A stretch of 32,121 bases of DNA from Patescibacteria group bacterium (lineage in GTDB: Bacteria; Patescibacteriota; UBA1384; UBA12157; JAENIV01): assembly GCA_023485405.1 (NCBI GenBank), contig JAMCZU010000027.1, positions 1-32,121 of the forward strand, in the 5' to 3' direction. This document shows, piece after piece, positions 7,930 to 15,168 of this stretch (position 1 is its first letter; every line of letters starts with the position of its first letter). A program made the position numbers and the translations under genes. The notes beneath the pieces were generated by a model. The model did not search any database and was not told where the DNA came from. It saw only the letters and a program-made list of their open reading frames with translations.

Positions 7930-8103
7930 ATGAAAACCATCACGGCACAGGAAAGACAAAATCAAATTTATCGTAAAATGTCGGCGCAAAAAAAGGCGGA
8001 AATAACCTTTGCTTTTTATCGTGTTGGCAAATATTTGGATAGTTTAAAAAATGGAAAAATATCCCGAATTAAAAAACCTGGTAAAAATAGCCAAAGTTCT
8101 TGA
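7930..8103 (+). CDS. Small basic protein paired with nucleotidyltransferase
   Basis: This 57-residue protein contains 'YRKMSAQKKAEITFAFYRVG', resembling small proteins encoded directly upstream of MNT-type nucleotidyltransferases in toxin-antitoxin-like pairs ('...sPeeRl...a..ls...'). That resemblance is from memory of the family style and should be tested. The ORF track start at 7912 is upstream of the predicted transcription start; ATG 7930 fits the promoter. Its 3' end overlaps the start of the nucleotidyltransferase gene by 53 bases in another frame, which implies coupled translation. Confidence 0.6.
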   Translation: MKTITAQERQNQIYRKMSAQKKAEITFAFYRVGKYLDSLKNGKISRIKKPGKNSQSS

Positions 8104-8617
8104 CGGGTTAAAAATTCCTTATTATATTACCGGTGGTTTTGCTGTTTCAATTTATGGCCGACCTCGTTTTACCGCCGATATTGATATGGTAATAAAAATG
8201 TCGCATCCAACAGTGAGAGATTTTACCACAAAATTACAAGAAATATTTCCGAAAGGTTATGTTGATGAAAATCAAATCAATGATGCTTTGGCTTGGCGGG
8301 GGGAATTTAATATTATTGACCCAGAAAGTGGCCTAAAAGTTGATTTTTTTATCACTAAAGATGATGAATTTGAAAAAGAATGTTTTAAGAAAGCTCGCCC
8401 ACAAGATATTGGGTATAAAGTCAATTTTACTAACCCCGAAAATTTAATTATTTCAAAGCTTATATGGTATCGAAATTCGGAATCAACTAGACAGTTGGAA
8501 GATATCGCCTCAGTGGTAGATATTCAAAAAAAATTAGATCAGCAATATCTGACTTTATGGATTAGTAAACTTGGCCTAGAGCAAGAATGGCGAAAATCGA
8601 GGAAGCTAAACAAATGA
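8051..8617 (+). CDS. Nucleotidyltransferase of a two-gene module
   Basis: This is a 188-residue protein with 'IPYYITGGFAVSIYGRPRFTAD' immediately followed by 'IDMVI': the GG and D-x-D active-site motif of minimal nucleotidyltransferases, with 'LKVDFFI' supplying the third acidic residue. This subtype commonly follows a small partner protein (here 7930-8103) and is considered toxin-antitoxin-like or a nucleotide-modifying enzyme. ATG 8051 lies inside the upstream small gene, and the TGA stop overlaps the MBL gene start (ATGA), so the three genes probably form one operon. No membrane segment or extra domain is seen. Confidence 0.8.
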   Translation: MEKYPELKNLVKIAKVLDGLKIPYYITGGFAVSIYGRPRFTADIDMVIKMSHPTVRDFTTKLQEIFPKGYVDENQINDALAWRGEFNIIDPESGLKVDFFITKDDEFEKECFKKARPQDIGYKVNFTNPENLIISKLIWYRNSESTRQLEDIASVVDIQKKLDQQYLTLWISKLGLEQEWRKSRKLNK

Positions 8618-9387
8618 AACTAACTATTTTAGGCTCGGGAACTTATCAGCCGGAATTGAAGCGGCATTCGTCTGCCTATCTTTTGGAGGTAGGCAAAGAA
8701 AAGATTTGCTTTGATTTTGGACGAGGAGCAACTGATCAGCTTTTAAAGCTTGACATTAGAATTACCGAAATTGATGCATTATTTATTTCTCATTGGCATG
8801 GTGATCATGTGGCTGATTTAATTGCGCTTTTACATTACACAACTGCGCCGCTATCAAATGACGTTTCACTTTTAAGGCCAATCAGAACGAAACCGCTTAA
8901 AATTTATGGACCAAAAGGAACGGTTGAAAATATCAGAGCATTTTTAAATATTATTCGATATGGTAAGAACGAGCTTGCTAATCTCGAAGTTGAGGAACTA
9001 TCTGAAGATGAAATTGGTTCTAATCATTGGACAGTCCATTCCTACTTAACAGATCATAAGCCAAATGCTCTTTGTTTTCGATTGGAGGCTGAAAATAAAA
9101 TTTTTGCTTACTCTGGCGATACTCTCGAATCTGAAGGTCTTAAGAAAGCTATCAAAAATGCCAATTTAGCGATTATCGAAGCTGGTTGGCCGGAAGAAAT
9201 TAATCCAAAAACGCATATGACTGGCCAAAAAGCAGGTAGAATCGCGCAGGAGCAAAATGTTGAAAAGTTGATTTTAACTCATATGTCGCCACTTTATCTA
9301 AAGAATTTTGATCCCGCACAAGATGCTCAAAAGCATTTTCGAGGCGAGATTATTTTAGCCAAAGATTTGATGAAATTTGAGATCTGA
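8614..9387 (+). CDS. MBL-fold metallo-hydrolase (RNase Z-like)
   Basis: The 257-residue protein starts 'MKLTILGSGTYQPELKRHSS' and holds the di-metal motif 'ISHWHGDHVADLI', a later 'AYSGDT' aspartate and the C-terminal 'LILTHMS' histidine. The arrangement matches RNase Z/arylsulfatase-like metallo-beta-lactamase proteins; the long flexible arm of tRNase Z is not obvious, so tRNA 3' processing is possible but unproven. ATG 8614 overlaps the preceding stop (ATGA), replacing the longer track start at 8587. It ends shortly before the promoter of the uracil-DNA glycosylase gene. Confidence 0.85.
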   Translation: MKLTILGSGTYQPELKRHSSAYLLEVGKEKICFDFGRGATDQLLKLDIRITEIDALFISHWHGDHVADLIALLHYTTAPLSNDVSLLRPIRTKPLKIYGPKGTVENIRAFLNIIRYGKNELANLEVEELSEDEIGSNHWTVHSYLTDHKPNALCFRLEAENKIFAYSGDTLESEGLKKAIKNANLAIIEAGWPEEINPKTHMTGQKAGRIAQEQNVEKLILTHMSPLYLKNFDPAQDAQKHFRGEIILAKDLMKFEI

Positions 9388-9390
9388 AAT

Positions 9391-9419
9391 TTGACAATTT
9401 TATACAATTATGTTATGAT
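9391..9419 (+). promoter_or_regulatory. Promoter of UDG-rnj operon
   Basis: TTGACA (9391-9396), 17-bp spacer, TATGAT (9414-9419). The leader of about 45 nt carries 'GAAGGA' ahead of ATG 9472. Confidence 0.8.
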
Positions 9420-9471
9420 ATAATCAACATCAAAACAGGATCTCTTTTAATCGAAGGAAATTTTAATTTCA

Positions 9472-10035
9472 ATGACTTTAGACGAAATTGCGATCGAAGT
9501 TCGCAAATGTACTAAATGCGCTCTTTCAAAAGGGCGAAAAAATGCCGTTCCGGGCGAAGGAAATTCCAAGGCTGAGATTCTTTTTATTGGTGAAGGGCCC
9601 GGTCAAAACGAAGATGCCCAAGGTAAACCCTTTGTCGGAGAAGCCGGTAAATTTTTAGAAGAAATGCTCTCTCTAATTAATTTTAAAAGAGAAGATGTTT
9701 TTATTGCCAATGTGGTTAAATGTCGCCCGCCTCATAACCGAGATCCGCTTGAAGAAGAAGTTGACGAGTGTGTTCGCAACTATTTATACGGTCAAATTAA
9801 AGCCATTAAACCAAAATTGATTGTGACTTTAGGTCGTCACTCGATGAGAGTCTTTTTTCCCCAAATTAAATCAATCTCATCGGTTCATGGCAAAGCTTAT
9901 AAAAAAGCTGACCAGGTCTATTTAATTCTTTATCATCCCGCGGCCGCTTTGTATCAAAGAAGTCTCGCCGAACAAATGAAAGAAGATTTTAAACAAATCC
10001 CAGAGATATTAGAAAAAATTAAAAAAGGAAATTAA
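9472..10035 (+). CDS. Uracil-DNA glycosylase, family 4 (iron-sulfur)
   Basis: This enzyme removes uracil from DNA to start base excision repair. Visible motifs are 'GEGPGQNEDAQGKPFVGEAG' (uracil binding and catalysis), 'VVKCRPPHNRDP', and 'YHPAAALYQRS' near the C-terminus. Four cysteines for a [4Fe-4S] cluster are in place: CTKC at residues 13-16, one in 'KCRPP' and one in 'ECVRN'. At 187 residues it is normal for family 4. Its TAA is directly followed by the rnj ATG, so the two are co-transcribed from the promoter at 9391. Confidence 0.95.
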   Translation: MTLDEIAIEVRKCTKCALSKGRKNAVPGEGNSKAEILFIGEGPGQNEDAQGKPFVGEAGKFLEEMLSLINFKREDVFIANVVKCRPPHNRDPLEEEVDECVRNYLYGQIKAIKPKLIVTLGRHSMRVFFPQIKSISSVHGKAYKKADQVYLILYHPAAALYQRSLAEQMKEDFKQIPEILEKIKKGN

Positions 10036-11754
10036 ATGAATATTACAACTTTGCCCAGTAACGGGCCACAAACAAAACCCTTAAAAGTTTTTCGCGCTTT
10101 TACCCCGCGATTACGCATTATCCCCTTAGGTGGTAATGGTGAAATCGGTAAAAACATGATGATCTACGAATACGGTGATGATATTATCATTGTTGACTGT
10201 GGCATCATGTTCCCGCGCGGCGAAATGCTCGGGATTGATTTTATCATTCCTAACATCGCTTATTTAGAGGAACGAAAAGACAAAATTCGTGGGATTGTCT
10301 TTACTCATGGTCATGAAGACCATATTGGAGCTATACCTTATATTTGGCCGAAACTGCAAGCGCCAATTTTTGCGACCAAACTGACCGCTGGTTTTATTGA
10401 AGCGAAAATGACCGAATTTGGTCAACAACCAAATATTCGGGTAGTTACCGCTGGTGACAAGATTCAATTAGGAGTTTTTAAAATTGAATTTATCCCATTT
10501 TCTCATACTTTCTTAGATGACGTTGGGTTAGCAATTAATACCCCGGAAGGGATGGTTGTCCATATTGCTGACTTTAAGTTAGATCCGCAAAAACTCGAAT
10601 CCCAAAAAGTAATTGAAAAATTGGCACAGATGGGAGAACAAGGTGTCAAATGTTTATTACTTGAATCTACTAATGTGGAATATAAAGGCACACCAGTTTC
10701 CGAAAGTGTGGTTCACGACACGATTTCAGCGATTTTTAAACGGGCAAAGGGCCGACTAATTGTCACTTCTTTTGCTTCGTCTTTAGACCGAATTCAAGGT
10801 GTTTTGAACTCGGCGGCACGGACTCACAAAAAAGTAGCCATTTCCGGTCGTTCGATGGATAAAGCCATTAATATTGCGATGAATTTAGGTTATCTTAAAG
10901 TGCCGCGAGGGATTTTAGTAGACTTAAGACGAATCGAGCATATTCCGGACAATCAATTGATCATTCTTTGTACTGGTTCTCAAGGAGAAGAATATTCTGC
11001 CTTAGTCAGAATGGCCAGTGGTGAACACAAACAAGTTAAAATTAAAAAAGGCGACACAGTGGTGATTTCCGCTTCCGCTATTCCTGGTAATGAGCGCACA
11101 ATTTCCGATACCGTCAATAACTTATTTAAAGAAGGTGCCGATGTCTTTTATGGCAGTGAAGCGCAACGAATTCACTCTTCAGGGCATGCCAAACGGGATG
11201 AATTGCAGTTAGTGATTGAAAAAGTTAAACCAGAATATTTTATTCCAATTCATGGTGAATATCGTCATTTAGTTTTGCATACTCGGTTAGCCGAATCTTT
11301 AAACGTCAAAGAAGGTAACGCGGTGGTGTTGGAAGATGGTCAGATTTTTGAAATTCAAAGTGGCACTGGTCGCATTGCCAACGAAAAGACCGATGCTTCG
11401 TATGTTTTAGTTGATGGCTTAGGTGTAGGTGATGTGGGCAATATTGTCCTTCGTGACCGCCAGGCAATGGCTAAAGACGGTATTTTTGTGGTGATTCTGA
11501 CGGTTGATCACGAAAACGGTAAGATTGTGACTTCGCCTGATATTATTTCGCGCGGTTTTATTTATATGCGTGAACGAGAAGATTTGGTTTACAAAGCACG
11601 TCAAGAAGTCAAAAGAATGTTTACCCGTCACAACGAAAAATATCCAGCTAACTGGGACTTTATTAAGAAAGCCATTCGTCAGGAAATGGGCGAATTTCTC
11701 TATAAAGAAACCGAACGCCGCCCAATGATCATTCCGGTGATTATCGAGGTCTAA
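10036..11754 (+). CDS. rnj: Ribonuclease J
   Basis: This 572-residue MBL/beta-CASP endo- and 5'-to-3' exoribonuclease has 'IPLGGNGEIGKNMMIYEYGD', the metal motif 'FTHGHEDHIGAIPY' (His91, His93, Asp95, His96), 'PFSHTFLDDVG', 'HIADFKLD', the beta-CASP block 'IVTSFASSLDRIQ', and 'PIHGEYRHL'. The C-terminal RNase J domain is complete ('ISRGFIYMREREDL'). A 20-residue N-terminal extension precedes the catalytic domain. With PNPase and the DHH enzyme it completes an RNA decay set. A strong terminator follows 17 bases after the stop. Confidence 0.96.
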   Translation: MNITTLPSNGPQTKPLKVFRAFTPRLRIIPLGGNGEIGKNMMIYEYGDDIIIVDCGIMFPRGEMLGIDFIIPNIAYLEERKDKIRGIVFTHGHEDHIGAIPYIWPKLQAPIFATKLTAGFIEAKMTEFGQQPNIRVVTAGDKIQLGVFKIEFIPFSHTFLDDVGLAINTPEGMVVHIADFKLDPQKLESQKVIEKLAQMGEQGVKCLLLESTNVEYKGTPVSESVVHDTISAIFKRAKGRLIVTSFASSLDRIQGVLNSAARTHKKVAISGRSMDKAINIAMNLGYLKVPRGILVDLRRIEHIPDNQLIILCTGSQGEEYSALVRMASGEHKQVKIKKGDTVVISASAIPGNERTISDTVNNLFKEGADVFYGSEAQRIHSSGHAKRDELQLVIEKVKPEYFIPIHGEYRHLVLHTRLAESLNVKEGNAVVLEDGQIFEIQSGTGRIANEKTDASYVLVDGLGVGDVGNIVLRDRQAMAKDGIFVVILTVDHENGKIVTSPDIISRGFIYMREREDLVYKARQEVKRMFTRHNEKYPANWDFIKKAIRQEMGEFLYKETERRPMIIPVIIEV

Positions 11755-11771
11755 TTATATTTATCGTTAAT

Positions 11772-11804
11772 CCAAAAAAGCTCTTTAAAACGGGGCTTTT
11801 TTGG
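11772..11804. terminator. rnj terminator (symmetrical)
   Basis: CCAAAAAAGC pairs with GCTTTTTTGG (10 bp) around a 13-base loop, with a T6 run on each strand. It terminates rnj on the plus strand and could also stop minus-strand read-through from the ncRNA. Confidence 0.85.
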
Positions 11805-11807
11805 TAT

Positions 11808-12003
11808 CAAAAAAGCGCAATCGGAAATCGGCCCAAATTTACTTTAAATTATTGACCGTTCGTTGCGCTTTTTTGTTATAGACTCGAGTCCGTCCCTACC
11901 TTCCGGAAATCGGAGAGTAAGAATGGGAGTCTGTTCCAATCCCTTCCTTGTGAGGTGCTTGGACAACCTGCTTTCGCGAGTTATCCACAATTTGTTAAGG
12001 GAT
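11808..12003 (-). ncRNA. Candidate structured non-coding RNA, about 196 nt
   Basis: A minus-strand promoter (TTGACA, 17 bp, TATGAT) and a minus-strand terminator hairpin followed by TTTTTT bound a gene-free stretch. Inside, the 5' end AATCCCTT pairs exactly with AAGGGATT 60 bases on, enclosing GGATAAC/GTTGTCC. A second domain pairs TTCTTAC with GTAGGGA and AGACTC with GAGTCT. Three of these pairs are G-U only when read on the minus strand (they would be A-C on the plus strand), which supports minus-strand transcription. The final stem is 13 bp (plus-strand 11808-11820 with 11863-11875) and ends in the U-run. I do not recognise a known family: it lacks the conserved strings of RNase P, tmRNA and SRP RNA. 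6S RNA cannot be excluded. Confidence 0.7.
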
Positions 12004-12009
12004 TATAAT

Positions 12010-12038
12010 ATCATAATATATTAATTTTAGTTTGTCAA
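12010..12038 (-). promoter_or_regulatory. Promoter of the minus-strand ncRNA
   Basis: On the minus strand, TTGACA (plus 12033-12038), 17-bp spacer, TATGAT (plus 12010-12015). This is near consensus, with predicted transcription start around 12003. Confidence 0.8.
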
Positions 12039-12121
12039 GCGTCTAACCAGTTATTGATGAATTAAGATAGAAAAGTTATGAAATTTTTTTATCGAATAAC
12101 CTTAAATATTAGTAAAGCGCA

Positions 12122-12191
12122 GATCCCGCAGACGACGCTTCTGCAATAACAGGACGTAGTCCGTTTTGCAGAAAGGAGTTATGCTGGGATC
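12122..12191. ncRNA. 70-nt nested hairpin, unknown class
   Basis: GATCCCGCA pairs with TGC-T-GGGATC (9 bp, one bulge). After an 8-by-8 internal loop, TTCTGCAA pairs with TTGCAGAA. The helix continues through AAC/GTT to GGAC-GTA-GTCC. Transcribed strand is not settled because there are no wobble pairs. A weak plus promoter (TTGATG, 17 bp, TATGAA at 12077-12082) could drive it. The internal loop holds AAGGAG followed by ATG at 12181 and 12 codons, so a leader peptide is possible. Confidence 0.5.
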
Positions 12192-12232
12192 AATAGCTAA
12201 ACCAGTAATTAGTGACTAAAATATAAAAAAGC

Positions 12233-12261
12233 TTGACGTAAAGTCAAAAATAGTGTAGACT
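12233..12261 (+). promoter_or_regulatory. Promoter of the LuxR-type HTH gene
   Basis: TTGACG (12233-12238), 17-bp spacer, TAGACT (12256-12261), followed by a leader of about 35 nt with GAGGAGG before the GTG at 12302. Confidence 0.7.
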
Positions 12262-12301
12262 ACTAAAGTGTCTGATTATTCTGATTGAAAGAGGAGGAAG
12301 T

Positions 12302-12505
12302 GTGTTAGCAGATAATAAACTAACAAAAAGAGAGCGGGAAGTACTTTCCCTGATATTTGAAGGGAAGAGTAGTCAAGAAGTAGCTGATGATTTGTATGTG
12401 AGCAAACGAACGGTCGATTTCCATCTTAGTCGAGCCTATGAAAAGCTAGGTGTGTGCAACCGTTTTCAGGCTTTCAACAGACTGGCTCCCGCTTTGTCCC
12501 TCTAA
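12302..12505 (+). CDS. Stand-alone LuxR/GerE-type HTH protein
   Basis: The 67-residue protein is almost entirely one DNA-binding domain: 'LTKREREVLSLIFEGKSSQ' then 'EVADDLYVSKRTVDFHLSRA' then 'YEKLGVCNRFQAFNRL'. This is the four-helix GerE fold with the recognition helix at 'SKRTVDFHLSRAYEKLGV'. It has no receiver or ligand-binding domain, as in small regulators such as GerE. The GTG start is fixed by 'GAGGAGG' six bases upstream. It has its own promoter and terminator. The terminator is identical over 29 bases to that of gene 23918, whose C-terminus also resembles this protein ('AFNR' followed by a proline two residues later). A histidine kinase and receiver protein lie downstream, but no direct link is visible. 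Confidence 0.88.
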   Translation: MLADNKLTKREREVLSLIFEGKSSQEVADDLYVSKRTVDFHLSRAYEKLGVCNRFQAFNRLAPALSL

Positions 12506-12531
12506 AACAGAGCTCTCGTTCCAACTTTTGC

Positions 12532-12562
12532 GCCCCCTGTAAATTTACAGGGGGCCTTTTTC
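12532..12562 (+). terminator. Terminator of the HTH gene
   Basis: GCCCCCTGTAAA pairs with TTTACAGGGGGC as a perfect self-complementary block, followed by CCTTTTT. The same 29 bases recur at 24169. Confidence 0.92.
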
Positions 12563-12591
12563 TTGACTTGGACTTAAATTTATGATATACT
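12563..12591 (+). promoter_or_regulatory. Promoter of 47-residue protein gene
   Basis: TTGACT (12563-12568), 17-bp spacer, TATACT (12586-12591) with TGA directly upstream (extended -10). Confidence 0.75.
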
Positions 12592-12636
12592 AGTTTAATA
12601 TCAGATAAATCCGCTAACCGCGGACAAAGGAGAGGT

Positions 12637-12780
12637 ATGAACACCGAAAATATTGGGGAAATTTCACGGGAAATCAATCAGGAAGCTAAAGCCGAAGTAA
12701 TTGAAGTGCAAACCGATCCGGAAACTGGCAAATTGGTTGAGTTTCATCGTGAATCTTTAGAGCCTGAAAAAACCGCCTAA
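12637..12780 (+). CDS. Small acidic protein, 47 aa
   Basis: This gene was too short for the ORF track. It reads MNTENIGEISREINQEAKAE, then a region containing 'QTDPETGKLVEFHRESLEPE', and stops at TAA. It has its own near-consensus promoter, 'AGGAGAGG' before the ATG, and a terminator whose stem begins in the last codons and whose loop contains the stop codon. The protein is acidic, soluble and without a recognised domain. The signals leave little doubt that it is transcribed and translated, but no function can be assigned. Confidence 0.75.
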   Translation: MNTENIGEISREINQEAKAEVIEVQTDPETGKLVEFHRESLEPEKTA

Positions 12781-12797
12781 CAAGCGGTTTTTTGGAA
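12767..12797 (+). terminator. Terminator overlapping the stop codon of gene 12637
   Basis: AAAAAACCGC pairs with GCGGTTTTTT (10 bp) around CTAACAA, which contains the TAA stop. Termination and translation end are thus physically overlapped. Confidence 0.88.
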
Positions 12798-12805
12798 CAA
12801 AAAAC

Positions 12806-12948
12806 CGCAATTTTACAATTTACAATTCTCAATTTCCAATCAATTTTCAATGACCCAATGTCTAAATGTTTGCTGTCTTTAATTTGTAAATTAATAAATT
12901 TAAGTCATTTATTGAAAATTAGAAATTAAAAATTGAAAATTTTAATCT
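12806..12948. repeat. AT-rich palindromic intergenic repeat (copy B)
   Basis: Left half 'caatttacaattctcaattt' and similar units, right half 'ttgaaaattagaaattaaaa' in inverted order. The centre carries 'cccaatgtctaaatg', which recurs in part in copy C. Confidence 0.7.
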
Positions 12949-12958
12949 ATTTTTTGAT

Positions 12959-12988
12959 TTGAACCTTTGTATATTAAAATGCTATAAT
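12959..12988 (+). promoter_or_regulatory. ftsK promoter
   Basis: TTGAAC (12959-12964), 18-bp spacer, TATAAT (12983-12988) preceded by TGC (extended -10). The leader carries AAGGAG before ATG 13023. Confidence 0.75.
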
Positions 12989-13022
12989 ATAATTAAATTA
13001 GTCTGATACAAGGAGTGGATTT

Positions 13023-15167
13023 ATGGCCAAAAGAAAATATCGTCGAAAGGGCCAGAGGCTTTCTATTTGGGAAGAATTAGACTGGACCATGAATCCCGAC
13101 ACCACGCGTGATGTGGTGGCGGTTATTTTAATTATTTTAGGTTTTATTATCTTTTTAGGGATGTTCAATTTAGCTGGCTCGTTTGGCCGCTTTTTTATTC
13201 GCTGGTCGGTTGATTGGTGGGGACTAATTGGCTATTTAGTGCCTTTTATCTTTCTTGGCTATGGTGTTGTCCTCTTGATGCCCAATCGCTTTCAACTCAA
13301 ACCCACTTCCGTCATCGGCGCCGTGCTTTCTTTGATTTTTGTGCCGGCCATGATCAGCCCCTTGGGTGGCATGATTGGCTCTGGTATCCGCTCGCTTTTT
13401 GCCAGTTTTTTGGGACCATACGCTTCGCTGATTTTAGTTTTTGCCCTGGCGATTATTTCGCTTTTGATTACTTTTAACACTTCTATTCGCGCTTTGTGGC
13501 AGCGTTTAGGGGCGGGCGGGGCTGAAGGCGGCATTAAAATCAATGAACCGCGCGCTTCGGTTTTTACGACCTTACAAGGCCGAAATCTGCCGGCAAAATA
13601 TCCTCAAGCTTCAACCGGCGATGTGGCGTGGGAATATCCATCGTCAGATTTGTTAGAGGACAATGCTTCCAAGGCGACCCCCGGCAATATTGCCAAAAAT
13701 GTGGAAATTATTCAGAAAGCGTTGAAAGATTTTAGTGTGGAGGTGACGATGGGCGATGTCAATGTTGGCCCGACGGTGACGCAATATACTTTAAAACCGG
13801 CGCCGGCGGTCAAGTTAACTCAAATTACCGCTCGAACTAACGATCTGTCGCTGGCCTTAGCCCAACATCCGATTAGAATTGAAGCACCGATTCCGGGTAA
13901 AGCGGCAGTGGGGATTGAAATACCAAATAAAGTGGGGGCGGTGGTTTCGATGAAAGAAATTTTGCAGTCCGAGGAATTTAAAGGAAAAAAGTCAAATTTA
14001 ACCTTGCCTTTGGGTCGCGATGTGGCTGGCAATCCTTACATTGCTGATTTGAAAAATATGCCTCATCTTTTGATCGCGGGGGCGACCGGGGCGGGAAAAT
14101 CGGTTTGTATTAATAGTATGATTATTTCGCTTTTATACCAGAATTCACCGCAAGATCTAAGGTTGATTTTGGTTGATCCGAAACGGGTGGAATTTACGCA
14201 CTACAACGGTATTCCTCATCTTTTATCGCCGGTGGTTCACGATGTTGACAAAACCATCTCGGCGCTCAAATGGACGGTGGCGGAAATGGATCGTCGTTTT
14301 CGACTTTTTCAAGAAACTAATCGGCGCAATATTGAAGCTTACAATGCTAACCCCACTAATGGTCGCATTCCTTATATTGTCGTTTTTATTGATGAATTGG
14401 CTGATTTAATGGCTCAAGCAGCCAACGAAGTAGAAGCAGCGATTGTCCGTTTAGCTCAAATGGCTCGAGCCACTGGTATTCATTTGGTGATGGCGACTCA
14501 AAGACCATCAGTTGATGTGATTACGGGATTAATTAAAGCTAATATTACTAACAGGATTGCCTTTGCGGTCGCCTCTCAAGTTGACTCTCGGACTATTTTG
14601 GATTTGTCCGGTGCGGAAAAATTACTGGGTCACGGTGACATGCTTTATATTGGTAATGAATTAGGTAAGCCAAAACGGGTTCAAGGAGTGTTGATCACGG
14701 ATAAAGAAATAACTAAAGTGACGGAATTTTTGAAAGCCAAAAGCGCGCCTCAATATGATGAGACTATTCTTGACTATCGGCCAAATACCGGTCACGGCGT
14801 GGGTGGCGAATTAATGGCTGAAGATGAACTTTACAATGATGCCAAAGAAACCGTGGTGATGGCCGGCAAAGCCTCGGCTTCGCTTTTGCAACGGCGTTTG
14901 CGGGTTGGCTACGCTCGGGCCGCTCGACTCTTAGATATTTTAGAGCAAGAAGGCGTGATTGGTCCGCCCGATGGGGCCAAGCCTCGTGATGTGATGATTG
15001 ATCCGATTGCGTTAGAGCACGAACGTCAACAGGTCAGAGCGCCTTTAAATCAAGCACCTAATTACCCGCGATTTCAAAATACGATGCCGTCTTCACCACC
15101 GACTCAACCACCTGCTTATCCTTTATCAGAAAATAGGGATAATCAACCTCAAGAATACCAAGAATAA
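13023..15167 (+). CDS. ftsK: DNA translocase FtsK/SpoIIIE
   Basis: This 714-residue septal motor clears chromosome ends into daughter cells. Four hydrophobic segments lie between residues about 30 and 155. They are followed by a short linker, the alpha/beta motor with Walker A 'GATGAGKSVC' (about 353-362), Walker B 'IVVFIDELADLM', and 'RATGIHLVMATQRPSVDVIT'. The C-terminal winged-helix gamma domain is present ('AGKASASLLQRRLRVGYARA'), so it can read KOPS-like polarity sites. The final 50 residues are Pro/Gln-rich. The linker is short compared with E. coli, as in other small-genome FtsK proteins. The kinase gene begins one base after its stop, so the two are probably co-transcribed. Confidence 0.96.
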   Translation: MAKRKYRRKGQRLSIWEELDWTMNPDTTRDVVAVILIILGFIIFLGMFNLAGSFGRFFIRWSVDWWGLIGYLVPFIFLGYGVVLLMPNRFQLKPTSVIGAVLSLIFVPAMISPLGGMIGSGIRSLFASFLGPYASLILVFALAIISLLITFNTSIRALWQRLGAGGAEGGIKINEPRASVFTTLQGRNLPAKYPQASTGDVAWEYPSSDLLEDNASKATPGNIAKNVEIIQKALKDFSVEVTMGDVNVGPTVTQYTLKPAPAVKLTQITARTNDLSLALAQHPIRIEAPIPGKAAVGIEIPNKVGAVVSMKEILQSEEFKGKKSNLTLPLGRDVAGNPYIADLKNMPHLLIAGATGAGKSVCINSMIISLLYQNSPQDLRLILVDPKRVEFTHYNGIPHLLSPVVHDVDKTISALKWTVAEMDRRFRLFQETNRRNIEAYNANPTNGRIPYIVVFIDELADLMAQAANEVEAAIVRLAQMARATGIHLVMATQRPSVDVITGLIKANITNRIAFAVASQVDSRTILDLSGAEKLLGHGDMLYIGNELGKPKRVQGVLITDKEITKVTEFLKAKSAPQYDETILDYRPNTGHGVGGELMAEDELYNDAKETVVMAGKASASLLQRRLRVGYARAARLLDILEQEGVIGPPDGAKPRDVMIDPIALEHERQQVRAPLNQAPNYPRFQNTMPSSPPTQPPAYPLSENRDNQPQEYQE

Positions 15168-15168
15168 T

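Noticed and set aside
11880-11935. SRP (4.5S) RNA apical domain, because of CCGGAAGG on the minus strand
   Set aside because: The conserved AGCAG side of the SRP symmetric loop is missing and the surrounding helices do not match, so only the tetraloop-like string is shared.
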